Shown: piece by piece, positions 8,332 to 17,439 of the stretch
Layout of the letters: the number at the start of each line of letters is the position of its first letter
Position numbering within the stretch: position 1 is the stretch's first letter
Assembly: GCF_900091435.1 (NCBI RefSeq)
Contig: NZ_FMCS01000008.1
Span: forward strand, 1-64,000
Direction: 5' to 3'
Origin: Micromonospora chaiyaphumensis
Lineage (GTDB): Bacteria; Actinomycetota; Actinomycetes; Mycobacteriales; Micromonosporaceae
Length of the DNA: 64,000 bases
Program-made: the position numbers and the translations under genes
The notes under the pieces: generated by a model
What the model saw: the letters and a program-made list of their open reading frames with translations, nothing else
What the model was told of the DNA's origin: nothing
The model's database searches: none

Positions 8332-9776
8332 GTGCTGGAACACCCCGTACCGCCGCGGCGCTCACCACCGACGCCACGGTGGTGGGCCGCCGGATCGCGG
8401 TGCTCAACTGGAAGGACCCCTGGCATCCCGACGCCGGGGGCGCCGAGGTCTACGCCTGGCAGGTCGCCCGCGACCTGGTGACCGCCGGCGCGGAGGTCAC
8501 CTTCGTCACCGCGCGCCCCGAGGGTCAGCCCGGGGACGAGATCTCCGAGGGCATCCGGATCGTCCGCGTCGGCGGCCGATGGAGCATCTACCCCCGGGTG
8601 CTGGGCTGGTTGGCGCGCCGCCGCCGCCAGTTCGACGCGGTGGTGGACTGCCAGAACGGCATCCCCTTCTTCAGCCCGGTGGTCCTGCCGGCGGACGTGC
8701 CGGTGGTCTGCGTGATCCACCACGTGCACGACCGCCAGTTCCGGCTGTACTTCGGTCCGCTCGTGGGTCGCTTCGGGGCGTGGCTGGAGGGGCCGGTCGC
8801 CCGACGGGTCTACCGCCGTGCGGTGACCCTTGCGGTCTCCCCGTCGACGGCCGTGGCCGTACGGGATCGGCTGCGCTGGACGGGCCCGGTGGTCGTGGCG
8901 CCCAACGGCGCGGACGCGTCACCGCCGGCAGCCGCGGGGACGGCCCGCGACAGCCGGCCCCGTGTCGTCTGTGTCGGCCGGGTGACCCGGCACAAGCGGG
9001 TGGACCTGGTGCTCGACGCCGTGGACCGGCTCCGGGCGGAACGGCCCGACCTGCGTCTGGACATCGTCGGTGGTGGGCCGGACGTCGCGACCGTCCGCCG
9101 GCTGGTCGACGAGCGTGGGCTGAACGAGGTGGTCACGGTCCACGGGCACCTGCCCGCCACCGAGCGGGACGCCCTGCTGGCCGCCGCCTGGTTGCACGTC
9201 TCCGGCTCGTGGGGTGAAGGCTGGGGCCTCGTCGTGGTGGAAGCCGCCGCCGCCGGGCTGCCCACCGTCGCGTTCGACGTGGACGGGCTCCGCGACGCCG
9301 TCCGACCCGGTCGCACCGGATGGCTGGTCGACGAGGGTCAGGACCCGGCACAGAGCCTGGCCGCCGGTCTCGACCGCGCGTTGGACTCCCTGGCGGTGCC
9401 CGGGGAGGCGGACCGGATGGCCGTGGAGTGCCGACGGTGGAGCGGCTCGTTCCGCTGGACCGACACCGGCCGCCGGGTGCGTGCGGTCCTCGGGGACCTG
9501 CTCACCCCGCGTGCGGTGCCCTGGGCGGCCGGGAACGCGTCGGTCCTGGTGCGGACCGACCAGCCGGAGAGCCTCCTGGCCCGGGTGGCCCCGCTCCTGC
9601 CACACACCCGACACGTCGCGGTCGACGAGCAGGGCCTGCTGATCCTCGTGCCGGCCGCCGATCCGGACGCCGTCCGGCAGGTGCTGCTCAGTGCGGGGGT
9701 CGGAGGCGACGACATCAGCGAGCGGGACGCCGGAGCGGACGAACTGCTCACCGGCATTCCGGTACGGCAGTGCTGA
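8328..9776 (+). CDS. GT4 family glycosyltransferase
   Basis: 482 residues with a GT-B fold. LNWKDPWHPDAGGAEVY forms the N-terminal acceptor-side start, PNGAD opens the second Rossmann domain, and EGWGLVVVE gives the E-x7-E nucleotide-sugar motif. After the catalytic domains an extension of about 80 residues (RTDQPESLLARVAPLL onward) has no recognised domain. The GTG at 8328 overlaps the GT2 stop as GTGA, with GGAA 7 nt upstream, so the two are translationally coupled. Donor and acceptor are unknown; the locus suggests a cell-envelope polysaccharide or glycolipid. Confidence 0.88.
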   Translation: MSAGTPRTAAALTTDATVVGRRIAVLNWKDPWHPDAGGAEVYAWQVARDLVTAGAEVTFVTARPEGQPGDEISEGIRIVRVGGRWSIYPRVLGWLARRRRQFDAVVDCQNGIPFFSPVVLPADVPVVCVIHHVHDRQFRLYFGPLVGRFGAWLEGPVARRVYRRAVTLAVSPSTAVAVRDRLRWTGPVVVAPNGADASPPAAAGTARDSRPRVVCVGRVTRHKRVDLVLDAVDRLRAERPDLRLDIVGGGPDVATVRRLVDERGLNEVVTVHGHLPATERDALLAAAWLHVSGSWGEGWGLVVVEAAAAGLPTVAFDVDGLRDAVRPGRTGWLVDEGQDPAQSLAAGLDRALDSLAVPGEADRMAVECRRWSGSFRWTDTGRRVRAVLGDLLTPRAVPWAAGNASVLVRTDQPESLLARVAPLLPHTRHVAVDEQGLLILVPAADPDAVRQVLLSAGVGGDDISERDAGADELLTGIPVRQC

Positions 9777-12700
9777 CCGCCTGGTCGACCGCTCGTCGCA
9801 CCCCCGGAATACCGAGCGCCACGGTGTCCCTGGCGGTGTGGCGCCTGCGTGAGCTGCTGGTCTGCCTCGCGCTGATCGGTCTCTGCGTCACCCAGGAGCC
9901 CGGGCTCGTCGTGCCCGACACGAAGCTGGACATGGCCCTGGACCCGGGCGGATTCCTCGCTCGCGCGACCCATCTGTGGACCGGGGACTGGCAGTTCGGC
10001 ACCCTCCAGAACCAGGCGGTCGGCTACTTCTTCCCGATGGGTCCGTTCTTCCTGCTCGGTGAGGCGGTGGGGCTGCCGGCCTGGCTCGTCCAGCGGCTCT
10101 GGATGGCGGCCCTGCTCTGTGTGGCCCTCACCGGTGTGGTGCGCCTGGCCCGCGCCCTCGACCTGGGCGGTCCGGGATCGCGGCTGGTCGCCGGCGCGGT
10201 CTTCGCGCTCTCCCCCCGGGCCCTGTCCCTGGTCGGCACGGTCTCGTTGGAGCTGCTGCCGTACTGCGTGGCACCGTGGGTCCTGCTGCCCCTGGTCAAG
10301 GGAGCCGCGGGTGGCTCCCGGCGGCGCGCGGCCGCGCTCAGCGGGCTCGCGGTGGTCTGCATGGGCGGAGCGAACGGTGCGGCCGTCGCGTGCGCCGTGC
10401 TGCCGGCGTTCCTCTACGTGGTGACCCGTGCGCCCGGCCGGCGACGGATCCGCCTGCTGGCCTGGTGGACGGTGGCGATGGTCGCGGCCACCTTCTGGTG
10501 GCTGGTGCCGTTGCTGCTCCTGCAACGCTACGGGTTCCCGTTCCTGCCGTACACCGAGAGCGCGGCGGTCACGACCGGCGTGACGTCGCTCCCGTCGGCC
10601 GTGCGCGGCAGCACCCACTGGGTGGGTTACCTGGCCGTCGACGGGGTGCCGTGGTGGCGCGCGGGCTGGGCGCTGGTCACGACGCCGTGGATGATCGTGC
10701 TCACCGGCCTGATCGCCTGCGTCGGCCTGGCCGGGCTCGCCCGTCGGGACCTGCCGGAACGGCGGTTCCTGCTCGTCGGCGCCCTGGTGGGGCTGCTGGC
10801 CCTGACCGCGGGAAACCTGTCGACCGGGGGCGCCGCGTTCGCGTCGACGGTGCGTGAGGTTCTCGACGGCCCGCTCGCCGCGCTCCGCAACCTGCACAAG
10901 TTCGACGTCGTACTCCGACTGCCGCTGGCTCTGGCCGCCGCGCACATGCTGGACACCGTCGGCCGGATCGCCCTCATCCGCCGGTTCACCCGCCCTACGA
11001 ACATGGCGCCCCGGCGGGTGGCGTTGGGCGTCAGCGCCGCCGCGCTTCTCGCGGTGACCAGCGGTGCCGGGACCGCGGGACTCGCGGCGGGCGGCGGCTT
11101 CGCGGCGCTGCCCGAGCACTGGAGGCAGGCGACCGGATGGCTCGACCGGCACGCCGGCGAGGGCACCACGCTGCTGGTCCCCGGTTCCAACTTCGCCGAG
11201 TACAACTGGGGGCGTCCGCTGGACGAGCCGGTGCAGCCCCTGCTGGACTCGCCGTGGGCGGTGCGGTCGCTGGTGCCGGCCGGGTCGGCGGGAAACGCCC
11301 GGCTGCTCTCCGCGATCGACGAGCGACTCGCCTCCGGCACCGCCTCACCCGGACTGGCCGACGTGCTCGGTCGGCTCGGCGTGCGGTACCTGCTCGTCCG
11401 TAACGATCTCCGCCAGCCGGTCGGCGGCATCGCCTGGCCGGTTCTCGTGCACCGCACGCTGGACAGCGCTTCCGGGTTGTTCCGGGTCGCCGCGTTCGGT
11501 CCGACCGTCGGGGCGAAGCCCGATCTCGGCGGGGCGTGGGACTACGGGCTGCACGAGCCGTATCCGGCGGTGGAGATCTACGAGGTGAACCGGCCGACGC
11601 CTCGAGCCACGCTTGCCGACGCGGCGCAGCCGCTCACGCTGGTCGGCGCACCGGAGACGTTGCTGGATCTCAGTGACGCCGGTGTGCTGGGCGATCGGCC
11701 GGTGATCCTCGACGGCGATCCCCCGGCGGTCACCGACGGGGGCACCGTGCTCACCGACAGCCTCCGCGACCGGGAGGTCGATTTCGGTACCGTCCGTGGC
11801 AACACCTCGCGGACCCTGACCGCCGACGACCCAACCCAGCTGGCGCGCCTGGAACACGACGTCCTCGACCCGGCCTGGACGTCGTCGATCACCTCGTCGG
11901 CGTACGCCGGGGTGGCCGACATCCGGGCGTCCTCCAGCGCGGCGGACGTCACCGGGCCGGCCGGGCTGCGCGACCCGTCGGCCACACCGTTCGCGGCCGT
12001 CGATGGCGACACCGGCACCTCCTGGCTGTCGGACGGGGCTCGCAAACCCGTGGGCCAGTGGGTCGAGGTCCGGTTCGCCAAGGAGATCGAGGCCGACTCG
12101 GTGGAGTTGCAGGTGGTCGACGACGAGGTGATCGGCGCGCCGGTCACCTCGGTGCGGGTGAGCACCGCGGGTGGTTCGTACGTGCACCTCGTGGTCGGCG
12201 CGGGCCGGTCGGCGATGCGGCTGCCGCTGCCCCGGGGCCGGAGCGGTTGGTTGCGGGTGAGCATCGACGGGGTCGCGGGCGCGGACGTTCCGGGGCGCCG
12301 CGCGGGAATCCGGGAGCTGCGTGTCGCGGGGGTGAACCCCGAGCGCTACCTGCAACTGCCGGCGGTGCCCGACGCTGCCGCCCCCGAGGTCGTCGCGCTC
12401 GCCCGCAAGGCCGTGGACCGGCCGGCCTGCGCCGTCGCCGGTGACCACTACCTGTGCGCTCCCGACCTCATCCGTCAGGGTGAGGAGACGGGGTTGGTGC
12501 CCCGACGCTTCGACCTGCCGGCAGCCGTCACCCCCCGGCTCACGGGCCTGGCCCGCGCCACGCCCGGCACCGCGCTCGCGATGTACGACGAGCTGGTGGG
12601 CGGCCCGACCTTCACCACGTCGAGTTCGTGGTTCGCCGACCCGGTCGCCTCGTCGAGGTCGCTCGGGGACGGGGACGACGGCACGGCGTGGTGGGCGGAC

Positions 12701-14662
12701 CCGGGCGACCCGCAGCCCACCGTGAAGGTGCGCTGGGCCAAGGTGCGGAAGGTGAGCTGGGTACGGCTGCGGTTCGCGGAAAGCCTCGTCGCGGCGCCGC
12801 CCAGGACGGTCCGGATCACCGGCGACGACGGTATCCGGGAGGTGTCGGTCGACCTGGACGGCGTCGCCCGTTTCCCGGCGCTGCGCACCCGTGGCCTCAC
12901 CGTGGCCGTGACCTCGACGGTATCGAGGGTCAGCCGGTCGACTGCGCTGTTCGAGCCGCAGCCGCTTCCGGTCGGCCTCAGCGGTGTGGATGTGCAGGGC
13001 GTGCCCGAGGTGAACCAGCCCCACGACCTCGGCCGTGAGGTGACGCTGCCGTGCGGCGCGGGGCCCACGATCGTGATCAACGGGGCGAAGGTGCCGACGA
13101 CGGCCTCCGGCACCCTGCGCGACCTGCGCGACCTGCGGCCCCTGCGCTACCGGGCGTGCCTTCCCGACAAGTCCTCCGCCCGGGCCGGGGCCGCCCCGAA
13201 GGCGAACACGGACCAGGTCGCGCTGCGGGCCGGCCCCAACGAGATCTCCGCCCCCGCGGACCGGTTCGTCGTGGACAGCGTGATCCTCAGCGGTACGCCG
13301 GCGGCACGACCCACCGTCGCCGCGTCGCCCCGCCGGGCCGTGACGGTGCTCCACTGGGACGACCAGCGCCGGTCGGTCGAGGTCGGGGCGGGCGGCGACA
13401 GCTACCTGGTGGTCCCGGAGAACGCCAACTCCGGCTGGGGGGCCACGCTCGATGGGCGGGAGCTGATTCCGGCGCGCCTGGACGGCTGGAAGCAGGCGTG
13501 GTTCGTGCCGGCCGGTGTGGCCGGTCACGTGGAACTGGTCTTCACACCGGGAGAGCGGTACACCGTCGTCCTGCTCGTCGCCGGGGGCCTGTTGGTGCTG
13601 CTGGTCGTCGCGGCCCTGATTCCCGCGCGTCGCCATCGACCGGCGTACCCCGTGGTGCCGACCTCGATGCCGACCGCGCCGCTGCTCGCGGTGGTTGTGC
13701 CGGCGCTGCTCGGGGGACTGGTCGGGCTCGGCTGCGCCGTCGTGGTCGTGGCGCTGCACCGGCGCCGGACGCCCGGGCCTGGATGGATCTGGGTGCCGGC
13801 CGCGCTGGGTCTCGCGGTCTACGGGACCGAGCGGTGGTGGCTGCCTCGGGTCGGCTCGGAACGGCCGGCGGAGCTACTGGTTCTGCTGCCGACCGGGCTG
13901 CTCCTGGTCGCGGTCGCCGCTCTGGTGCTGCGTTTCCGGCGGGTCCGCGGCCGGTACGAGGTGCAACCCGAGGCCAGGGTCGCCGGCGCCCTGCAGCGCC
14001 GGAACCGGCGTCGCCACCCGGAGCGGGGAGTCGGGCTCGACCACCGCGGGCCGGGTGCGGTCACCGCGTCGGCGCAGCCGCCGCACGGGCCGCTCGATGA
14101 GGTAGTAGCTGGCCGTCGCGACCGGGACGGTGAGGGCCAGGGTGACCGCGAGGAGAACCCAGAACGAGCTGTTCATCCGGGTGAATCCGAGCAGGCGGAA
14201 GCAGGCTTCGAGGGCGAGGAGATGCCAGAGGAAGATGCCGTAGGAGATCCGGCCGAGAAACAGGACCGCCCGGTGACCGAGGAGCGCGCGGGGCACCCCG
14301 CCCGATCCCGGTCCGACGAGGGGGGCGATCACGCACCAGGCGACGAGCAGGAACACCAGGTGCTCGGTGATCGACTCGATCGGCTTGGCGGGTTCGACCC
14401 CGCGCGGGCCGGCGATCGGCGTGCTGGCGATCCACAGCAGCGCGCCGGCCATGAGCCACGACGTTCCCGGGGCGAAGGTGAAGACGCGCAGGCCGCGCGG
14501 CGTGGCGGACCACAGGTCCTCGTCGCCCCGCCCCGGCCCGCCGCCGGCCAGGCCGGTGAGGAACGGGGACGAGGCCGGGCTGGAGGGCCACGAGGCGAGC
14601 ACGGCCAACATGATGCCGATGCCGAACCAGTCCAGAAAGGCGGGCAACCAGAGCACCGCTAG
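9770..14662 (+). CDS. AftD-like alpha-(1->3)-arabinofuranosyltransferase family protein (DUF3367), with extended 3' end
   Basis: The frame encodes up to 1630 residues. Residues 1 to about 430 form a GT-C type multispan region (acidic PDTKLDMALDP loop after the first helix). A luminal region follows with two discoidin/F5-8C-like carbohydrate-binding modules (about 700-850 and 940-1015). Four helices lie at about 1264-1390. This matches mycobacterial AftD (about 1400 residues), which adds arabinofuranose to arabinogalactan/lipoarabinomannan from decaprenyl-phosphoarabinose. After about residue 1400 the frame has no stop and runs 230 codons as antisense of the convergent acyltransferase gene. 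That tail is hydrophilic and low complexity, probably non-native or the product of a lost stop or frameshift. GTG 9770 overlaps the GT4 stop by 7 nt; GTG 9824 is an alternative. Confidence 0.85.
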   Translation: MLTAWSTARRTPGIPSATVSLAVWRLRELLVCLALIGLCVTQEPGLVVPDTKLDMALDPGGFLARATHLWTGDWQFGTLQNQAVGYFFPMGPFFLLGEAVGLPAWLVQRLWMAALLCVALTGVVRLARALDLGGPGSRLVAGAVFALSPRALSLVGTVSLELLPYCVAPWVLLPLVKGAAGGSRRRAAALSGLAVVCMGGANGAAVACAVLPAFLYVVTRAPGRRRIRLLAWWTVAMVAATFWWLVPLLLLQRYGFPFLPYTESAAVTTGVTSLPSAVRGSTHWVGYLAVDGVPWWRAGWALVTTPWMIVLTGLIACVGLAGLARRDLPERRFLLVGALVGLLALTAGNLSTGGAAFASTVREVLDGPLAALRNLHKFDVVLRLPLALAAAHMLDTVGRIALIRRFTRPTNMAPRRVALGVSAAALLAVTSGAGTAGLAAGGGFAALPEHWRQATGWLDRHAGEGTTLLVPGSNFAEYNWGRPLDEPVQPLLDSPWAVRSLVPAGSAGNARLLSAIDERLASGTASPGLADVLGRLGVRYLLVRNDLRQPVGGIAWPVLVHRTLDSASGLFRVAAFGPTVGAKPDLGGAWDYGLHEPYPAVEIYEVNRPTPRATLADAAQPLTLVGAPETLLDLSDAGVLGDRPVILDGDPPAVTDGGTVLTDSLRDREVDFGTVRGNTSRTLTADDPTQLARLEHDVLDPAWTSSITSSAYAGVADIRASSSAADVTGPAGLRDPSATPFAAVDGDTGTSWLSDGARKPVGQWVEVRFAKEIEADSVELQVVDDEVIGAPVTSVRVSTAGGSYVHLVVGAGRSAMRLPLPRGRSGWLRVSIDGVAGADVPGRRAGIRELRVAGVNPERYLQLPAVPDAAAPEVVALARKAVDRPACAVAGDHYLCAPDLIRQGEETGLVPRRFDLPAAVTPRLTGLARATPGTALAMYDELVGGPTFTTSSSWFADPVASSRSLGDGDDGTAWWADPGDPQPTVKVRWAKVRKVSWVRLRFAESLVAAPPRTVRITGDDGIREVSVDLDGVARFPALRTRGLTVAVTSTVSRVSRSTALFEPQPLPVGLSGVDVQGVPEVNQPHDLGREVTLPCGAGPTIVINGAKVPTTASGTLRDLRDLRPLRYRACLPDKSSARAGAAPKANTDQVALRAGPNEISAPADRFVVDSVILSGTPAARPTVAASPRRAVTVLHWDDQRRSVEVGAGGDSYLVVPENANSGWGATLDGRELIPARLDGWKQAWFVPAGVAGHVELVFTPGERYTVVLLVAGGLLVLLVVAALIPARRHRPAYPVVPTSMPTAPLLAVVVPALLGGLVGLGCAVVVVALHRRRTPGPGWIWVPAALGLAVYGTERWWLPRVGSERPAELLVLLPTGLLLVAVAALVLRFRRVRGRYEVQPEARVAGALQRRNRRRHPERGVGLDHRGPGAVTASAQPPHGPLDEVVAGRRDRDGEGQGDREENPERAVHPGESEQAEAGFEGEEMPEEDAVGDPAEKQDRPVTEERAGHPARSRSDEGGDHAPGDEQEHQVLGDRLDRLGGFDPARAGDRRAGDPQQRAGHEPRRSRGEGEDAQAARRGGPQVLVAPPRPAAGQAGEERGRGRAGGPRGEHGQHDADAEPVQKGGQPEHR

Positions 14663-15340
14663 TCCCGGTAGTGGCGAGTCGGGACCGTGCGCGTACGCGT
14701 TCCAGGTGAGGCCGGCAAGGACGAGTACGACGCCGAGTGCCAGTTGGCGTCGGGCTCGCCCGAGCGGAGTACGACCGCCCATTCGGCGGCCGAGCACCGC
14801 TATGACCGGCAGCGCCAGGTAGAAAGTCGCCTCCGTAGCCAGGCTCCAGGTCTGTTCCATGCCGACGGGTAGTCGCAATGGCTCATAAATCTGTGCCAGG
14901 AGAAAGGGGATTGCCCAGTCCCAGACGGACTTCAGGTAATCGATGTTGAGCCATGTCAGTGCGACGATCGCCATTGCCCAGTACCCGGGCAGAATGCGCA
15001 GTGCGCGATGCCAGAGGTATCTCCGAACGGACGGGTCCGACTGTCCGTGAATGGCGGCGAGTGCGAATGGCCGATAGAGGAGGAAACCGGACAGCACAAA
15101 GAAGATCGCCACCCCCACATCCAGCCTGGCCAGCATGCCTCCGAGTCGAGCGAACGAGTTGGTGAGTCCGCTGAGAAAGGAGACATGGTGGACGACCACG
15201 CCGATCACCGCCACGGCCCGGAGCCCTTCCAAAGCGGGCAACCAGCCGTCCGAACGGCCAGTATTTGGCGCGGACAGGCCAAACTGTCCGTTGCTCGAGT
15301 CCGGTCTGACGGGTCGGCTCACAGTTCCCTCAACATCCAT
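13874..15340 (-). CDS. acyltransferase family 3 membrane protein (OafA/YrhL type)
   Basis: 488 residues. LPALEGLRAVAVIGVVVHH near the N-terminus is the signature of membrane acyltransferase family 3, with the conserved His pair, followed by FFVLSGFLLYRPF and about ten membrane spans. YLIERPVRRLRRR marks the normal end of the family fold (near 14050). Members acetylate or acylate exported sugars, fitting the glycan locus. The last 55-60 residues are antisense to the last AftD-like helix and may be an over-run. ATG 15340 is used; GTG 15322 has a better ribosome site (GAGGG, 4 nt spacing) and may be the true start. Confidence 0.88.
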   Translation of the reverse strand: MDVEGTVSRPVRPDSSNGQFGLSAPNTGRSDGWLPALEGLRAVAVIGVVVHHVSFLSGLTNSFARLGGMLARLDVGVAIFFVLSGFLLYRPFALAAIHGQSDPSVRRYLWHRALRILPGYWAMAIVALTWLNIDYLKSVWDWAIPFLLAQIYEPLRLPVGMEQTWSLATEATFYLALPVIAVLGRRMGGRTPLGRARRQLALGVVLVLAGLTWNAYAHGPDSPLPGLAVLWLPAFLDWFGIGIMLAVLASWPSSPASSPFLTGLAGGGPGRGDEDLWSATPRGLRVFTFAPGTSWLMAGALLWIASTPIAGPRGVEPAKPIESITEHLVFLLVAWCVIAPLVGPGSGGVPRALLGHRAVLFLGRISYGIFLWHLLALEACFRLLGFTRMNSSFWVLLAVTLALTVPVATASYYLIERPVRRLRRRGDRTRPAVVEPDSPLRVATPVPALQGAGDPGLGLHLVPAADPPETQHQSGDRDQEQPGRQQNQ

Positions 15341-15440
15341 TTGATCTCGCAGCCCGGTGGCTGCGTACCCCCGGAGTCAGTACGCCTCGGGAGGTCGCAT
15401 CGGACCATATCCGAAATCGGCCTCGTCATGTACTGTCAGC

Positions 15441-15450
15441 CGACTAGTCG
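15441..15450. promoter_or_regulatory. 10-bp palindrome upstream of the DUF3068 gene
   Basis: CGACTAGTCG is a perfect palindrome 24 nt before the DUF3068 start, immediately after TACTGT, a possible -10 element. The CTAG core is uncommon in this GC-rich sequence, so it may be an operator. Confidence 0.35.
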
Positions 15451-15474
15451 AGTCTTTACAAGGGGAGGAGTTAC

Positions 15475-16512
15475 ATGCGACCCACGTCGGGTGCCATCTT
15501 GGTGGCGGCAGGCGCGTTCCTGATCGTCGGGGCCGTGGCGACGCCGCTGGCCGTCGCGCCCGCTCTGGTCAAGGTGCCCCTGGATCAGAGTTCGGTAACG
15601 GTTTCAGAGGCAAAGAACGCGACCGTCCTTGACTTCAGCACGCTGTCGGAGCGCAACGGCGTCAACCTGACCGCTCACCGCGCCGTGCGCGGCGACGTCG
15701 ACGCCGGCAACGCCGACCGGACGGTCTTCAACGTCGGTGTCCGGGTGATCGACGACGCCGACAAGGAGATCACGGTCAGCACGGACCGGGTCGCCCTCGA
15801 CCGGCGCACCGCGGAGGCGGTCGCCTGCTGTGCCGAGGCCGTCAACGGCGCGCCCTTCAAGCACGAGGGCCTGACCTACACCTTCCCGTTCGGCACCGAG
15901 AAGAAGACCTACCAGTACTTCGACAACACCGCTCGGAAGTCGTACCCCGCCGAGTACGTGAGCACCGAGAAGTTGCAGGGGTTGACCGTCTACAAGTTCG
16001 AGATGACGATCGAGCCGGTCAAGATCAGCGAGATCGACGTCCCAGGCCACCTGGTCGGATCGACCCAGCCCACCGTGACCGCCGGCCGCTTCTACGCCAA
16101 CACTCGCACCCTGTGGGTGGAGCCGGACAGCGGCGTGATCGTCAAGGGGCAGGAGAAGCAGCTCCAGACCCTCCGTGACGAGACCGGCGCAGACAAGATC
16201 AAGATCATCGACGCCACGCTCGTCTTCACCGAGGACACCCAGAAGCAGCAGGCCAAGGCTGCGAAGGATGCGCGTGGCCAGATCGCCCTGCTGACCACGG
16301 TGGTGCCGATCGTGCTCGGTCTCGTCGGTCTCGCCCTGCTCCTGCTCGGTCTGTTCATCATCATCCGCGCGGCCCGCCGTCGGCCCGACGCGGCCCCGGT
16401 GGGAGCCGACGACCAGCCGACGGCCGACCTGCCGTCGCAGCGGTCCGCGGAACCGGTCGAGGAGCCCACGGTGCCCGGCGGCGGGCGTCACGCCGCGGAG
16501 CACAAGGAGTAA
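15475..16512 (+). CDS. DUF3068 (porin PorA family) envelope protein
   Basis: 345 residues. An N-terminal hydrophobic segment (about 5-30) is followed by a polar extracytoplasmic domain of roughly 230 residues. A strong C-terminal helix (LLTTVVPIVLGLVGLALLLLG, near residue 275) comes next, then a basic/acidic cytoplasmic tail. This two-helix layout with the TLWVEPDSGVIVKGQE segment matches DUF3068. The family is labelled 'PorA' after corynebacterial porins, but a pore in an organism probably lacking a mycomembrane is doubtful. AGGGGAGGAG precedes the ATG with good spacing. It lies at the end of the glycan locus, divergent from the acyltransferase. Confidence 0.85.
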   Translation: MRPTSGAILVAAGAFLIVGAVATPLAVAPALVKVPLDQSSVTVSEAKNATVLDFSTLSERNGVNLTAHRAVRGDVDAGNADRTVFNVGVRVIDDADKEITVSTDRVALDRRTAEAVACCAEAVNGAPFKHEGLTYTFPFGTEKKTYQYFDNTARKSYPAEYVSTEKLQGLTVYKFEMTIEPVKISEIDVPGHLVGSTQPTVTAGRFYANTRTLWVEPDSGVIVKGQEKQLQTLRDETGADKIKIIDATLVFTEDTQKQQAKAAKDARGQIALLTTVVPIVLGLVGLALLLLGLFIIIRAARRRPDAAPVGADDQPTADLPSQRSAEPVEEPTVPGGGRHAAEHKE

Positions 16513-16550
16513 CCCACCAACCGACAACACCACCGCACGTCGAACTGACC

Positions 16551-16583
16551 GGGCCGGCCGACCCTCCGAGGGTTGGCCGGCCC
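16551..16583. terminator. bidirectional terminator
   Basis: A 14-bp stem (GGGCCGGCCGACCC pairing with GGGTTGGCCGGCCC, one G-T pair) around a 5-nt loop, between the convergent DUF3068 and methyltransferase genes. Confidence 0.8.
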
Positions 16584-16608
16584 GCTCGTGTGTCCGGTCC
16601 GTGGCGGG

Positions 16609-17343
16609 TCAGACGCGCCGCACCGCGTACCGGGTGCAGATCCAGTCCTCGGTGTACGGCAGGTCGGGTCGTTGCCCGACGATCTCGCCGCCGTTGGCCG
16701 CCGCCAGCCGCACCATGTCGGCGTGCGGCACCGCGGTCATGCTCATCGGCGCCGGGTAGTTGAGCAGTCGGCGCTGCGCCCAGCTGATCAGGCGGAACGG
16801 CGCGACCTTCCAGATGATGCCCTTGGCCGTACGGGCCGGCTCGGTCGGCAGGCCCACGATGGCCACTCCGCCCGGACGCAGCACGCGCAGGAACTCGGCG
16901 AGGTAGCGGTCGATCGCCGGGCGGGGCAGGTGCTGCAACACGAGCGCGGTGTAGACCAGGTCGAAGTGGCCGTCGGGAAACTGGCCCAGATCCGGTGCGT
17001 CGTTGAGGACGAAGCGGATGTTCCCGGCACTGCGGTCCAGGCGCTGTGCGGCCTCCAGCATGGACGGGGCGATGTCGACGGCGACGACCTCGTCGGCGTG
17101 CGGTGCGAGCCCCTGCGACAGCCGCCCGGCCCCGCACCCGAAGTCCAGCACGCGTTCCCACCGGGTGGGCAGGCCGAGCTGACTCAGCCAGCCGGTCGTC
17201 TCCTCGACGTCGGCGCGGCCGGTGGCCAGGAACTCGTCGACGTCCCACCGTCCGCCCCGTTTGCCGGGCTGAACAAGTACGGCCCAGAGCGGATCTTCGG
17301 CGCCCAGCTTGGTCCAGTCGCGCCGTACATCGTTCAGATTCAC
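16609..17343 (-). CDS. class I SAM-dependent methyltransferase
   Basis: 244 residues. VLDFGCGAGRLSQG (residues about 65-78) is motif I of the SAM-binding Rossmann fold. VVAVDIAPSMLEAA is the acidic motif II region, and FDLVYTALVLQHL and LRVLRPGG follow in order, as in UbiE/Methyltransf_11 enzymes. The acceptor cannot be predicted. GTG 17343 is preceded by AGGG at 7 nt. It is transcribed away from the DUF6230/DUF6114 pair, sharing a 390-nt intergenic region containing dyad motifs. Confidence 0.88.
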   Translation of the reverse strand: MNLNDVRRDWTKLGAEDPLWAVLVQPGKRGGRWDVDEFLATGRADVEETTGWLSQLGLPTRWERVLDFGCGAGRLSQGLAPHADEVVAVDIAPSMLEAAQRLDRSAGNIRFVLNDAPDLGQFPDGHFDLVYTALVLQHLPRPAIDRYLAEFLRVLRPGGVAIVGLPTEPARTAKGIIWKVAPFRLISWAQRRLLNYPAPMSMTAVPHADMVRLAAANGGEIVGQRPDLPYTEDWICTRYAVRRV

Positions 17344-17439
17344 GCCAAAACCCTAGGGCATACCGGATCCCCGTCCGCCCAGATGATCGGATGAGGGCGG
17401 AGCTCCGAGCGGACGGCATGACCGAAGTCGCAAACCTCC

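Noticed and set aside
11345..13759. Long open frame (about 800 codons) on the minus strand inside the AftD-like gene
   Set aside because: Arg/His/Gly-rich antisense composition, no domain, and the plus strand has clear family signatures. High GC leaves few stops.
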